Shown here: positions 52,425 to 61,902 of the stretch, one piece after another
Numbering within the stretch: the first letter of the stretch is position 1
Layout of the letters: every line of letters begins with the position of its first letter
Position numbers and translations under genes: made by a program
Notes under the pieces: generated by a model
What the model was told of the DNA's origin: nothing
The model's input: the letters and a program-made list of their open reading frames with translations, nothing else
The model's database searches: none
From: Leptospira kobayashii
Lineage (GTDB): Bacteria > Spirochaetota > Leptospiria > Leptospirales > Leptospiraceae
DNA: 64,000 bases
Assembly: GCF_003114835.2 (NCBI RefSeq)
Contig: NZ_AP025028.1
Location: 2,756,001-2,820,000, forward strand
Direction: 5' to 3'

Positions 52425-53845
52425 AAGTCAAACCCCACATAACTTAGATTAAACGATTTATTGTTAAGCGGAAAGTCTCCGATCAATTCTCCGCGAACCG
52501 CAAGCTCCAGCGCATGCCAATTCAGAACGGAAGGATCGCGGATATAAGAATCCGTAACATGCCCTTCCGCATCCAAATCCAACGCAACCAGAACCGGACC
52601 TCTCCATGCTTCCACGGTTTTGAAATACAATCCCGGTTTTACAGTTGCAGACTTTGTTTTCGTGCTAGGAGAACTTGACCATACGTGATCCCAATCCAAT
52701 TTTTCCACTTGAGCTTCCATCCAAATAAGGGATTGTTTAATCTCCTTATAACGCAGATAAAATCTCGCCCAAGCATCTCCTGAAAAATGATAAGGATCTT
52801 CCGCCGGAGCCAGAGGTTTCCAATCCGGATATCCTATATCGGTTATCCTTTGGTCCTGCAAAACTCCCGCCATACGGGCGACTTGACCAACAAACCCTTG
52901 TTTTTCGACATCTTCCGGATTGATTTTTCCGCAACCTTGTAATCTTTCCTTGATAGTGGAAACGTCCAAAGCTCTCAGCACTTGAGGTTCCACATTCTTT
53001 TTGAATATTTTTTTCAAGTTATAGAATGCAGCCTTGGCATCTTTCGCCGTCAGTTTCGAATTTACCACCACACCACCGGGTCGAACCGCAGCCTTTCCGA
53101 AACGGTTCCCCGTCCAGTTTTCCATAAGACCGAGCCCTGCTCCCCTATCCGTTGCACAAACCCCAAATAACGGATAATAGCCGATATCTTCCGAAAGTCC
53201 TCCCAAATCCCCTATATGGATGGCGATTCTTTCCGTTTCGATGAGTAATGAACGAAAAATTTCAACATCTTTGGAAGGCTGAATGGACATTGCATCCTCA
53301 TAGATTCTGCTGAAAGCGGTCGCATAAGCGACGCTGGAATCTCCCGAGATGGTTTCGGAGAAATGCATAACTTTCGAGTGAGGTTGACCTTTGATTCTTT
53401 CCTGAATTCCCCTGTGTTGAAAACCAAGTCGTATTGTTAGGTGACGAATCGTTTCTCCTTCCACTACGAATCGGAAATGACCGGGCTCGATGATCCCTGC
53501 GTGTATCGGACCTACCGCATGAGAATAGGAAGTGCTGGCACAGGGAACTTTTAATCCGTGAAAAAAAGGATCCCTCAAAGTTCCCGATTTTTGGTGGAGT
53601 CCGAGCACCTTACTTCGTTTATCCGTAAGGTATTCTTCTTCCGACAATGAAGAATAATCCTCGGGTCCCATGTCTTTTCCGAGAGAGTGACGCAAAACCC
53701 AAATCGGGTAAGAATCATCCATCAAAAAATCGATCGCACTTTTTTTATCGGGAACTTCTTCCATCGTGATCACATTGTTTTCACTTAGAAAATGATAGAA
53801 TTTTTGTCTCGTATTAGAATAAAATACACCTGTTGGTTTACGCAT
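52421..53845 (-). CDS. NuoD/HyfG-like large subunit without NiFe ligands
   Basis: 474 residues. The N-terminal ~110 residues resemble the NuoC-type domain fused in HycE/HyfG; the rest is the 49-kDa/large-subunit fold: HAVGPIHAGIIEPGHFRFVV, LTIRLGFQHRGIQERI, FSETISGDSSVAYATAFSRI, then LRALDVSTIKERLQGCGKI and the end LIGDFPLNNKSFNLSYVGFDL (in parts: LIGDFPLNNKS, LSYVGFDL). Hydrogenases need C-x2-C at both positions; here they are ISGDSSVAY and FPLNNKSF, so no NiFe centre can form. It probably serves as the quinone- or partner-facing part of an energy-converting complex. It overlaps both neighbours. Confidence 0.8.
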   Translation of the reverse strand: MRKPTGVFYSNTRQKFYHFLSENNVITMEEVPDKKSAIDFLMDDSYPIWVLRHSLGKDMGPEDYSSLSEEEYLTDKRSKVLGLHQKSGTLRDPFFHGLKVPCASTSYSHAVGPIHAGIIEPGHFRFVVEGETIRHLTIRLGFQHRGIQERIKGQPHSKVMHFSETISGDSSVAYATAFSRIYEDAMSIQPSKDVEIFRSLLIETERIAIHIGDLGGLSEDIGYYPLFGVCATDRGAGLGLMENWTGNRFGKAAVRPGGVVVNSKLTAKDAKAAFYNLKKIFKKNVEPQVLRALDVSTIKERLQGCGKINPEDVEKQGFVGQVARMAGVLQDQRITDIGYPDWKPLAPAEDPYHFSGDAWARFYLRYKEIKQSLIWMEAQVEKLDWDHVWSSSPSTKTKSATVKPGLYFKTVEAWRGPVLVALDLDAEGHVTDSYIRDPSVLNWHALELAVRGELIGDFPLNNKSFNLSYVGFDL

Positions 53846-55055
53846 TTGCCAAACCTCCGTTGATTAAGGTCATCATTCCATAAACACCTAACGCCAAGGC
53901 AGCGATAAGGCTGATCAGAAAGAGAAAGATTCGTATCCGAAGAACCGTCTGAACATTAGCATTAAAATCCCGATGAGGAAGACGGATGATCGGTAAAATC
54001 TTGTTCAAAGCGATAAAGAAAAAAACCAAGCCGAGAATAGGAAATGCGAAAAGTAAAATCGAATTTCTTTCCAAACCGATTCGAATGATCTCCAAGTCCA
54101 AAAGAAAAATAGGAGACAAAGGAAAAACAAACGCAACGAGCAAAGCGGCAAAGTAGGAATAAAAGGATGCAGAATGAAGAGAATCACTCTGTGCGATATT
54201 GAGAATCATCCTTTGCCCCGAATCCATACGAAGTATTCCCATAGAAACGAAAACCAATACCTTTACTAGTAAGGTTGCCGCGAGTAGGAAATAGAAAACA
54301 GAATCGGAAACATCTAACCATAAAAAGACGGCAAGCATTCCCGTATGGAAAAGGGCTACTTTCGCCGCAAGTCTTCTAATATCCTCTCTACGATGCAAAA
54401 CCCAAGTGGAATAGAGAATCGTGAGTATCCCGATAAACAAGAGTCCGTTTGCCGAATTGAAAACCGAAGGGTTGAGAGCTTTTTCGAACTGAACCAAAGG
54501 ACGCAGCGCAAGCGCAACGGACACCGGTACAAAGGAAGCGATCAAAGAGGAAATCTGACTCGGGCTTTCCGCATAAGTATCCGCTACCCAATAATGGTTG
54601 GGAACGAGTCCAAGCTTCGCTGAGTATCCGTAAATGGAAAGCAATAGACCTGTTTCAATCAAAAGCCCAGACTGACCGGTTAACCCCTGTTTTAAGGCGG
54701 AAAAATCCAAAGTTTCCAAAGGTGCGGAAACAAAGAGCAGGATCACTATTCCCAAAAACGCGATCCCCAGTCCGTAAGAGTTGATGAGTAAAAACTTCCA
54801 ACCTACGTGAAAGGATTTTTCAGTTCCGCTGGAAGATATAAGTAAAGCCCCGAACAAAGTGGACGCTTCGATCAAAATCCATTTCAGAACGATATTCTCG
54901 GTAAACCAGGAGGAGAATAATGCCGAGAAAAACAAAACCTTAAGGATCGACCATAATAGAATCCGGGTTTGTCCTTTCGTAGGAGCAAAGATAAAAATTC
55001 CGAACACTACAAGGAAGGAAATAATCCCCGATAAATAAAATATACATTCGTTCAT
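53838..55055 (-). CDS. HyfF/NuoN-like antiporter subunit
   Basis: 405 residues and about 12 hydrophobic helices. It is shorter than NuoN/L but shows the antiporter core: IYGYSAKLGLVPNHYWVADT with the helix-7 Lys and the P/H turn, YAESPSQISSLIASFVPVSV, and RREDIRRLAAKVALFHTGML in the place of the helix-8 segment. Such subunits move protons or Na+ in complex I and Hyf/Mrp complexes. ATG 55055 overlaps the stop of the HyfE-like gene, and its own stop overlaps the large subunit by eight bases. Confidence 0.75.
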   Translation of the reverse strand: MNECIFYLSGIISFLVVFGIFIFAPTKGQTRILLWSILKVLFFSALFSSWFTENIVLKWILIEASTLFGALLISSSGTEKSFHVGWKFLLINSYGLGIAFLGIVILLFVSAPLETLDFSALKQGLTGQSGLLIETGLLLSIYGYSAKLGLVPNHYWVADTYAESPSQISSLIASFVPVSVALALRPLVQFEKALNPSVFNSANGLLFIGILTILYSTWVLHRREDIRRLAAKVALFHTGMLAVFLWLDVSDSVFYFLLAATLLVKVLVFVSMGILRMDSGQRMILNIAQSDSLHSASFYSYFAALLVAFVFPLSPIFLLDLEIIRIGLERNSILLFAFPILGLVFFFIALNKILPIIRLPHRDFNANVQTVLRIRIFLFLISLIAALALGVYGMMTLINGGLANA

Positions 55056-55663
55056 GTTTGTTTACCTTTACGATGCATATGCGGAGAAAGTTGCAAAATC
55101 CCCGCAGACACGATTACAAGGACTGCATCCAAAAAAGATCCAAATTCCAATCCGAACGGAAGCCCTTTGTCCAAAACCAAAGTCAGAACGAAGATTCCGT
55201 TTTCAAAGACGCAAAACCCAGCAATCAAAGCAAGCCAATTCCGCCTAACAATAAAACACAATACTCCTACGTATATCATCAAGATCACGTAAATGAGTCC
55301 GATTTTATGAATAGGAATGGGCCAATCACTTGTTCCTTGGGTGATTCTTACGGCAACAACCAATCCCAAGACCAAAAAAAGCAACGTAGCCAAATAACCG
55401 AATTTAGGTGCTGTGCTTTCCTTCATTTGGGACTTTTTTGCGGTCCAGTTGAGAATAAACGGGGTTAAAAATCCTTTGAATAAGACAACAAGCGTTATCA
55501 AACTCAAGGAATGTTTCCAATTCTCTTCATGAGTTTGAAGAACGGGAAAAATCAGTAAAAAACCCTGGATACTTAAGAAAATAATGATTCGTTGCAATCG
55601 GTTTTCCACGAGCACAACAATTCCGGTAAGGAAGAGTAATAAATAGATAAAATCGTATAACAT
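55052..55663 (-). CDS. HyfE-like membrane subunit
   Basis: 203 residues and about six helices. It resembles HyfE of hydrogenase-4, which joins NuoK-like features with extra helices: QRIIIFLSIQGFLLIFPVLQ, the middle KIGLIYVILMIYVGVLCFIV, and FCVFENGIFVLTLVLDKGLP with the conserved Glu in FENGIF. Its place between the HyfC- and HyfF-like genes matches hyf gene order. It starts eight bases after the HyfC-like stop. Confidence 0.72.
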   Translation of the reverse strand: MLYDFIYLLLFLTGIVVLVENRLQRIIIFLSIQGFLLIFPVLQTHEENWKHSLSLITLVVLFKGFLTPFILNWTAKKSQMKESTAPKFGYLATLLFLVLGLVVAVRITQGTSDWPIPIHKIGLIYVILMIYVGVLCFIVRRNWLALIAGFCVFENGIFVLTLVLDKGLPFGLEFGSFLDAVLVIVSAGILQLSPHMHRKGKQT

Positions 55664-55671
55664 ATGTGCTC

Positions 55672-56556
55672 CTACGACAACTTAACAAGTGTTCCGAGAA
55701 TCAATATGGCAAGAAAAGCAAGCCCCATAAACTCAGGGATCCAAGTCCATCGTCTTCTTACCGAATTCGCTTCCCAAAGCCCCAGTATGACCGAAAGAAG
55801 GATCACTCCCGGCAGAACGAAACATTCGCGGGTAAAGTGTCCCATTTCCGAAACAGGAAACAGTTTGGAATGTTCCAAAGCAAGTTTGATAAGGAAAGCA
55901 AGTAAACTCACTAGTTTGATCTGACTTGCCAGTTCCAAATAACCCATCGTTCTTCCCGATGCCTCTAGAATCATCGCTTCGTGGACCATCGTCAATTCAA
56001 GATGCGTTCTAGGATCATCAAACGGAGGTTTTGCGAGTTCAGCAAGAATTGCAATGAAAGACAATCCCAAAAACAGGATACCAATAAAGGCACCGACAGG
56101 AGTCATGGAAATCTCGATATGGGACTGCGCCACAAGGATCATAAGAATGATCGTCGGTTCCGCCATAACCGAGAGAAGAATCTCTCTACCGGAACCAAGA
56201 CCTCCGAATGAAGTGCCCGTTTCCATTGCAAAACTAACAAACGCAAATCGATACATGGCGAGAAAGAAAGGGATCAAGATGAAAGGCGCCCATTCAAACA
56301 CTACGATCGACCAGATAACAAGGCCTGCGAACACTGCAACGATAGGAGAGATCTCGGAGAAGATACCTGAGTTGGGATTGTCTATCGGTTCTTTCGCCAA
56401 AAACTTTCTTATTTCATAGAATACTTGCAGGACTTTCGGTCCCCTTCTGCCTTGCGCTCTCGCTCTTAACTTTCTTACGATACCGCCTGCAAGCAGGGGC
56501 AATGCGATAAATATGAAAATTTGATATATGATCAAATAAACTGAATTCAGGTTCAT
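55672..56556 (-). CDS. HyfC/NuoH-like membrane subunit
   Basis: 294 residues from ATG 56556, which follows GGGGGA and shares one base with the previous stop (TAATG). About eight helices. NuoH/HyfC signatures: KLRARAQGRRGPKVLQVFYEI near the start, SFAMETGTSFGGLGSGREIL, and AELAKPPFDDPRTHLELTM followed by HEAMILEASGRTMGYLE, which holds the conserved acidic quinone-chamber residues. This subunit links the hydrophilic arm to the antiporters. It belongs to the hydrogenase-like operon. Confidence 0.85.
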   Translation of the reverse strand: MNLNSVYLIIYQIFIFIALPLLAGGIVRKLRARAQGRRGPKVLQVFYEIRKFLAKEPIDNPNSGIFSEISPIVAVFAGLVIWSIVVFEWAPFILIPFFLAMYRFAFVSFAMETGTSFGGLGSGREILLSVMAEPTIILMILVAQSHIEISMTPVGAFIGILFLGLSFIAILAELAKPPFDDPRTHLELTMVHEAMILEASGRTMGYLELASQIKLVSLLAFLIKLALEHSKLFPVSEMGHFTRECFVLPGVILLSVILGLWEANSVRRRWTWIPEFMGLAFLAILILGTLVKLS

Positions 56557-58286
56557 TAAATTTTCCCCCAATTCCCTAAAATCAATAACGACAGAATCGC
56601 TATCAGAAAGACGGAAGAGATCGCAAGATACTTGCTTATTTCGTGGTCTTCCTCTTCCTCTTTGGACACAAGATGTTTCCCCAGATCCAAAAGTTTATGA
56701 AAGCCGTCTAAAAAGTTCTGATCGATGATGGATCGTCCTTCTTTGGTTAAAAAATATCTTCCCAACGAATTTCGAAGCGGTTCCGAGAAAACGGATGCAG
56801 GAATGGATAATTCCGAACCCAAATAACCGTTTCCACAGTCCCAAAACTTTCTTTTGTTAATCTTATGTGCCCACTTGAATACCACCAAACTAACGATAAA
56901 TACTAATGTGATGCCGGAAACAAAAGCAAGACTGGTAATCCATTCTCTGAAACTTTCATCTACGTAAGGAGCAAGAGGCGGCAACATCAGAATGAAAGGG
57001 AGCAAAACGGGCAAAAGAAAAATCATGAGCCCCAAACTTCCTACGGATGCCAAAACCCAAAACCGTTTCGTTGAGTTCCACTCCGGCAAACGGGTGTTTG
57101 GATCAGGATTGGAAAGGAACAAACTCATATAAAGTCTGATATGAGTGAAGCCACCCAAGATGATTCCGAAAAAGATAAAAATCATAGCGGGCAAAAGAAA
57201 TACGGATCTGCCGAGAGGCATATCCAAAATCTTGGCATTCAAAAAAAGGTAAGTGGATTCGGAAATAAAACCGATCGTTCCCGGAATCACAGCATAACTG
57301 AATGTTCCAAGTCCCATCCACAAAGGTGAAATTCCGATATAACGCCCGATCCCTTTCATATCATCCGTTGAGCTTGAATTTCTAAGCCTCGCCACAAGTC
57401 CCACCGAGAACAATTGAAATGTTTTTGAGAAACTATGATTCAAAAGACTGATGAAAAAAAGCAAATAGAAGGATTTGCTTAAGAAAATAAGATCCTGATC
57501 TTCCGCGGCTTGAAACATTCCCGAGATGGAAAGACAAAGCCAAAGAAAATTGATCGATTCAATCGAACTGTAAGCCAAAGCTTTTTTCGGATCCTTGTGA
57601 AAGAAGGAAGTGATCCCTCCGAAAAATACTCCCAAAGCGGCTAATGGAAATAAAATCTGATACAAGATCGGATCTTCCCAATAAGGCATTACATATCTGC
57701 AGAAAAGCAATAATGGAAAAATTTCCAACGCCCCGGCAAAAGCACCTAATGCGTGTGAGGGTCCACCTTCATTTACCTTAGGCAACCAGATATGAAATCC
57801 GGAAAATCCCGACTTCAAAAGAAGCGCTATAGTCAGAAAAATAAGTCCTCTCGTATCTCCCGTGGGCAAAAATACCCATGCAGCCAAAAAGATTGCGGAT
57901 ATTCCTGATGCGAGAAGCAGTGAACCCAAACTTTCAATTTGTTTTTTACCGAATTCGGTTCCCGAATAAATCAGAATCGTGGAAAAGGACGCTATCTCCA
58001 AAGCAACCGGCAATAGTATCGATTTCCCCGCCAGATAACAAACACCAAGCGAAGCCCAAAAGATGGCATACCCTACGGCAACCTTTCCTTTGTTGTCAGT
58101 TTCGTAAGATTGAACCAACATAAATGCGGAAAGGCCGATATAAACCTGGAGCAGAAGACCGAGTAAAATAGGAAAGTCATCTCCCAGCGGGTTTGCGCCG
58201 GATTGCAAAAAGATGACCAACGGTAGAAGGGCAGATAACCCCACCAGAATAAAACTAAGGAGGGAGAACTTTCGGTTCACTTCCAT
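56556..58286 (-). CDS. HyfB/NuoL-like antiporter subunit
   Basis: 576 residues and about 14-16 helices. The antiporter channel elements are visible: LLKSGFSGFHIWLPKVNEG with helix-7 Lys, GPSHALGAFAGALE, DPKKALAYSSIESINFLWL, LLNHSFSKTFQLFSVG with the helix-12 Lys, and the discontinuous helix. It is the first gene of the operon (B-C-E-F-G-I order), with ATG 58286 38 bases after a small exported-protein gene. It should couple redox or conformational change in the complex to ion transport. Confidence 0.85.
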   Translation of the reverse strand: MEVNRKFSLLSFILVGLSALLPLVIFLQSGANPLGDDFPILLGLLLQVYIGLSAFMLVQSYETDNKGKVAVGYAIFWASLGVCYLAGKSILLPVALEIASFSTILIYSGTEFGKKQIESLGSLLLASGISAIFLAAWVFLPTGDTRGLIFLTIALLLKSGFSGFHIWLPKVNEGGPSHALGAFAGALEIFPLLLFCRYVMPYWEDPILYQILFPLAALGVFFGGITSFFHKDPKKALAYSSIESINFLWLCLSISGMFQAAEDQDLIFLSKSFYLLFFISLLNHSFSKTFQLFSVGLVARLRNSSSTDDMKGIGRYIGISPLWMGLGTFSYAVIPGTIGFISESTYLFLNAKILDMPLGRSVFLLPAMIFIFFGIILGGFTHIRLYMSLFLSNPDPNTRLPEWNSTKRFWVLASVGSLGLMIFLLPVLLPFILMLPPLAPYVDESFREWITSLAFVSGITLVFIVSLVVFKWAHKINKRKFWDCGNGYLGSELSIPASVFSEPLRNSLGRYFLTKEGRSIIDQNFLDGFHKLLDLGKHLVSKEEEEDHEISKYLAISSVFLIAILSLLILGNWGKI

Positions 58287-58324
58287 AAAACCTCACTATG
58301 AATGTATAAAAAAAGATACGAAAT

Positions 58325-58618
58325 TTAAACGAAAGTGAGAGATGGGGGCCCACGAAACATGTGGATGGAGAAAAAAATCAAATAGAGAAAGGAAAGAACA
58401 GATCTACGAAATCTGTTGAATGTCAAAGAGGAAAGAAGCAGGTAAAGGATGGGAATGTAGGCGAGATTGTTCTTGGACTCTAGTTTGGGAAAAAACTCCC
58501 CTTCTGAGGTCTCTTGAATTTCGACCTCACCCATTTCCATATTGGCAACGGTGAGACTAGGAGATTTACTAGAAAAAAAGAGGGTAACCGCTATAATGAG
58601 AATTAAACGAAATACCAT
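58325..58618 (-). CDS. Small exported/membrane protein of unknown function
   Basis: 97 residues. It begins with a signal-like segment (RLILIIAVTLFFSSKSPS), has an acidic middle (MEMGEVEIQETSEGEFFP) and ends with a hydrophobic stretch (LAYIPILYLLLSS; SVLSFLYLIFFSIHMF). I recognise no family. It lies directly upstream of the hydrogenase-like operon on the same strand with a 38-bp gap, so it could be the first cistron. Evidence that it is expressed is limited to its signal-like start and placement. Confidence 0.45.
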   Translation of the reverse strand: MVFRLILIIAVTLFFSSKSPSLTVANMEMGEVEIQETSEGEFFPKLESKNNLAYIPILYLLLSSLTFNRFRRSVLSFLYLIFFSIHMFRGPPSLTFV

Positions 58619-58693
58619 ATTTTCTATTCCTCAGTACAAACTAAATTTGAATTATAAATTGAAAAGATATTTTTAACTGACGATCAAAAATCT

Positions 58694-59380
58694 ATGAATT
58701 CTTCCACGAACTATATTCAAATTTCAGGATTGTCAAAATCTTACAGGCAAGGAGAAGAAAACATTCCTGTCCTGGAAGATTTGAATCTAGTCATTCCCGG
58801 GAATGAGCTAGTCACTCTAATGGGACCGTCCGGTTCGGGAAAATCCACATTACTTAACATTTTGTCCGCAATCGAATCCGCGGATTCGGGACAAATCTCG
58901 GTTTTTGGAGAAGAATTGATCGGAAAAACGGAAGATCAACTAACGCTATATAGACGAACCACAATTGGAATCGTATTTCAATTCTTTCACTTACTCCCCT
59001 ATTTATCCGCGACAGATAATGTGGCACTCCCTCTGTTTTTAAACGGAATGTCCAAGAAGAGAGCCAAGAAAGAAGCCGAATCCGTTTTGGATCTTGTGGG
59101 ACTAGGGAATCGATTGAAATTTTCTCCCAAAGAACTTTCCGGAGGAGAAAAACAGAGAGTGGCAATTGCACGCGCAATCGTTCACAAACCGAAACTGGTT
59201 TTAGCAGACGAACCGACGGGTAATCTGGATTCAAAGTCCTCTCTGCAAATTATGGAATTATTTCATAAATGCGTTAAAGATCTGGGACTAAGTCTTTTTA
59301 TGGTAACCCATAATCCGGAAATGGGGAAAATGGGAAACACCCAAATAGAAATGTTAGACGGTAAAACGAAAATCAGATGA
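58694..59380 (+). CDS. ABC transporter ATPase (LolD/MacB type)
   Basis: 228 residues. Walker A is GPSGSGKSTLL (about 50-60), the Q loop is VFQFFHLLPYLSATDNV, the signature is ELSGGEKQRVAIARAI and Walker B is LVLADEPTGNLDS. The LPYLSA region and size fit the LolD/MacB/FtsE group, which power mechanotransmission rather than ordinary transport. It overlaps the permease gene by four bases (ATGA). Likely role: extraction of lipoproteins or export of a hydrophobic molecule at the inner membrane. Confidence 0.92.
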   Translation: MNSSTNYIQISGLSKSYRQGEENIPVLEDLNLVIPGNELVTLMGPSGSGKSTLLNILSAIESADSGQISVFGEELIGKTEDQLTLYRRTTIGIVFQFFHLLPYLSATDNVALPLFLNGMSKKRAKKEAESVLDLVGLGNRLKFSPKELSGGEKQRVAIARAIVHKPKLVLADEPTGNLDSKSSLQIMELFHKCVKDLGLSLFMVTHNPEMGKMGNTQIEMLDGKTKIR

Positions 59381-61863
59381 TTCAACTCTATCGGATTTTC
59401 CTTTGGGGTTATCTAAAGGAAGAAAAAACAAAATTTTTCTTTTCGTTACTGGGAATCTCTCTCGGGATCACACTGTATTTCGTTACAAGTCTTAATTCAT
59501 TTAGAGCGGAAGAATCAGTCCTTGATCTTCAGTTGGGATTTCCCGGTGAATCTTTTTACGGACACTTCATTCCTTCGGGAGAATCAAGCGGAAAAAGCCA
59601 ATTCATTCTGAAAGATATAAATGCAATCCTGCCCGACTCTTTGGGAATGGACCCCGAAATACAAAGAGAAGGTTATCATTTTGATCAAAATCATAATTTT
59701 CATCAATTCGTTTTTTTAGGTAAGGATCTGATTACCTTATACTCTAAAACAGAGGAGAAAAATTCGAACCGAAAGATCAGTCCTTTTTCTTTCGGAGTCA
59801 GCGGATCATTAGCAAAACAAATATTAAACGAAAACGACTCAAAGGAAGTTTTTCTCTGCAATCAAAAGATAAAGCTGAGCGCAAAAAATACATACGTTAT
59901 CAATAAAGAAGGGAACTTCGTGTTGACGGACATTCTTCAGGCTCAGAAGATATGCGGCGCTACCGGACAAATAGATCAGATCGTAATTTATTTCAAAGAC
60001 AATGCCACACCGAAAAATTTCGGGCCGGACAAAGAACAATTAAAATCGATAGAAAAAAAAGGTTGGGTGTTCGAGTCCAAAGAAGAAGTGAAAGACAGGG
60101 CAGGAAAAGCGCTCGGGTCCCTTCGTATCAACCTAACGATTGTTTCTTTGGTCTCCGTACTCATTTCCTTTTTTATGGTGGCAAATACATTTACCGGCCT
60201 TTATCTATCCCGCAAAAAGGAATTGGGTATTTTGCTGAGCATAGGCACCTCCCGACTCCAAAACCTGTTTCTTTTTCTATCTCAATCTTTTCTCTTGGGA
60301 ATATCAGGAAGCCTACTTGGAATTTTATTCGGATACGGACTGAACCGGTCCGACTTTCTGTTAAGCAAAAGCACGATTACAGACCCTTCACAAATCACAA
60401 GTTACACGAAAGTTCCGAATGAAATACTTCTTACTTCCCTATTGATAGGAGTATTCGGTGCTTTGGTCTCAGGCATTCTTTCTTCTCTCAAATCCTATCG
60501 AATCCGCCCCATCGATCTGCTAAGGGAAAGATCGCACCTGGTCGAAAAATCGGTTTTGCTAAGCACGAATCTGATTCCGGTAGCGGGAATCATTTTGGTG
60601 TTTTTGGGTATTTTTTTAGGCTTATATTCCTCACCCAAATCATTATGGAGAGGGATTTCGGGAATAGGATGCATCATCCTGGGTTTTGTTTCCTTATTTC
60701 CTTTTCTCATTCAAAAAACGATTTCCTTTTTCTTTCGGATAATCGATCGGTTTGATTTTTTTCCAAGCCTAAAGATCGCATGGGAAGAAATCAAATCGGA
60801 GCCTTGGACACATAGTTTAACTTCTGCTACTGTTATGTTATCGGTATCCTTGGTTTTGACACTCACTTGCCTGACGGGAAGTTATGAAAAAACTCTGATA
60901 AGGTGGACGGAAGAAGAAAACGATTTCGAATATTCCGTCATAAATCCTTCCAAACTTTCCATGGGCAAACCGGGCGTGCCCATCTCTTTGGAATCCAAAT
61001 TAGAAGAATCAAATCTATTTTCAAAAATCCAACCCTTTGTCATTCGTCCCAAATTCGTAATAGGTGATAATTTTTATACCATCCATGCCTTCCCTTTTCC
61101 AAAGGATTGGAACAAAGAAGAAGTTCTGGTTTCTTCCAATTTTTGTTTTTTGGAACAATTATGCAAGGGAGACGATTTGGAAATTTTAACCGAAAAAAAA
61201 GGAAAAATCGCAATTCGTATCCAAGGAGAAAAAGAACATTTTTTCTCGGAAAGAGGCACATTGATGATGGATTTGGATCAGTACAAAGAATTGTTTTCCG
61301 TATCGAATTATAATTCAATAAGAGTAAAATTCAAAGAGAACGATACGAATGAAAAAAAGATGAAAATTCTGAAATCCGTTCTTAACTCGGAAACGAAAGA
61401 ATTGGATGTTTTGGATCAGGACAGTTTGAAACAACTTTATCTAAATGGAATGAAAACCGTTTTCTCCATACTTGACAGTCTCAAATCGATGGCTGTTTTT
61501 ATCTCCATTCTTGCCATGACATCTTCCCTAATTTATAATCTAAGGGAAAAAACTCATTTAATCTCCGTTTTACGATCTATCGGTCTCAGTAGGTTTCAAT
61601 TATTTTCCATGGTATTTTTCCAGTCGTTTTATCTGATCGGATTCGGAACGGTTTTAGGCATTGTAAACAGCTTCATCTTATCTCCCATCGTAATCTATGG
61701 AATCAACCGGAATGCATTCGGATGGGTATTGGACTTTTATTATCCCGGCTCCACCCTTCTTATTTTATTTTTGTCTCTTCCTCTGATCTCGGCTTTTGTT
61801 AGCTTTTATCCCTACAGAGAGGCCAGTAGGAAGGCGCTTAGAAAGGGTTTAAATTATGAATAA
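59377..61863 (+). CDS. ABC transporter permease, FtsX/MacB family, two-module
   Basis: 828 residues. An N-terminal helix (FFSLLGISLGITLYFVTSL) is followed by a large periplasmic domain, then a FtsX three-helix module around residues 245-380 (LTIVSLVSVLISFFMVANTF; LLSIGTSRLQNLFLFLSQSF), two middle helices, a second periplasmic domain (~510-690) and a last three-helix module (SILAMTSSLIYNL; SVLRSIGLSRFQLFSMVFFQ). Total about ten helices, as in the large two-module permeases of Gram-negative lipoprotein or export systems. Only one permease gene is present, so the complex could be a single chain with the ATPase dimer. Confidence 0.88.
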   Translation: MIQLYRIFLWGYLKEEKTKFFFSLLGISLGITLYFVTSLNSFRAEESVLDLQLGFPGESFYGHFIPSGESSGKSQFILKDINAILPDSLGMDPEIQREGYHFDQNHNFHQFVFLGKDLITLYSKTEEKNSNRKISPFSFGVSGSLAKQILNENDSKEVFLCNQKIKLSAKNTYVINKEGNFVLTDILQAQKICGATGQIDQIVIYFKDNATPKNFGPDKEQLKSIEKKGWVFESKEEVKDRAGKALGSLRINLTIVSLVSVLISFFMVANTFTGLYLSRKKELGILLSIGTSRLQNLFLFLSQSFLLGISGSLLGILFGYGLNRSDFLLSKSTITDPSQITSYTKVPNEILLTSLLIGVFGALVSGILSSLKSYRIRPIDLLRERSHLVEKSVLLSTNLIPVAGIILVFLGIFLGLYSSPKSLWRGISGIGCIILGFVSLFPFLIQKTISFFFRIIDRFDFFPSLKIAWEEIKSEPWTHSLTSATVMLSVSLVLTLTCLTGSYEKTLIRWTEEENDFEYSVINPSKLSMGKPGVPISLESKLEESNLFSKIQPFVIRPKFVIGDNFYTIHAFPFPKDWNKEEVLVSSNFCFLEQLCKGDDLEILTEKKGKIAIRIQGEKEHFFSERGTLMMDLDQYKELFSVSNYNSIRVKFKENDTNEKKMKILKSVLNSETKELDVLDQDSLKQLYLNGMKTVFSILDSLKSMAVFISILAMTSSLIYNLREKTHLISVLRSIGLSRFQLFSMVFFQSFYLIGFGTVLGIVNSFILSPIVIYGINRNAFGWVLDFYYPGSTLLILFLSLPLISAFVSFYPYREASRKALRKGLNYE

Positions 61864-61902
61864 TTCTTTACAGTATTAGGATTTTGCTCCAGAACAGATA
61901 AC

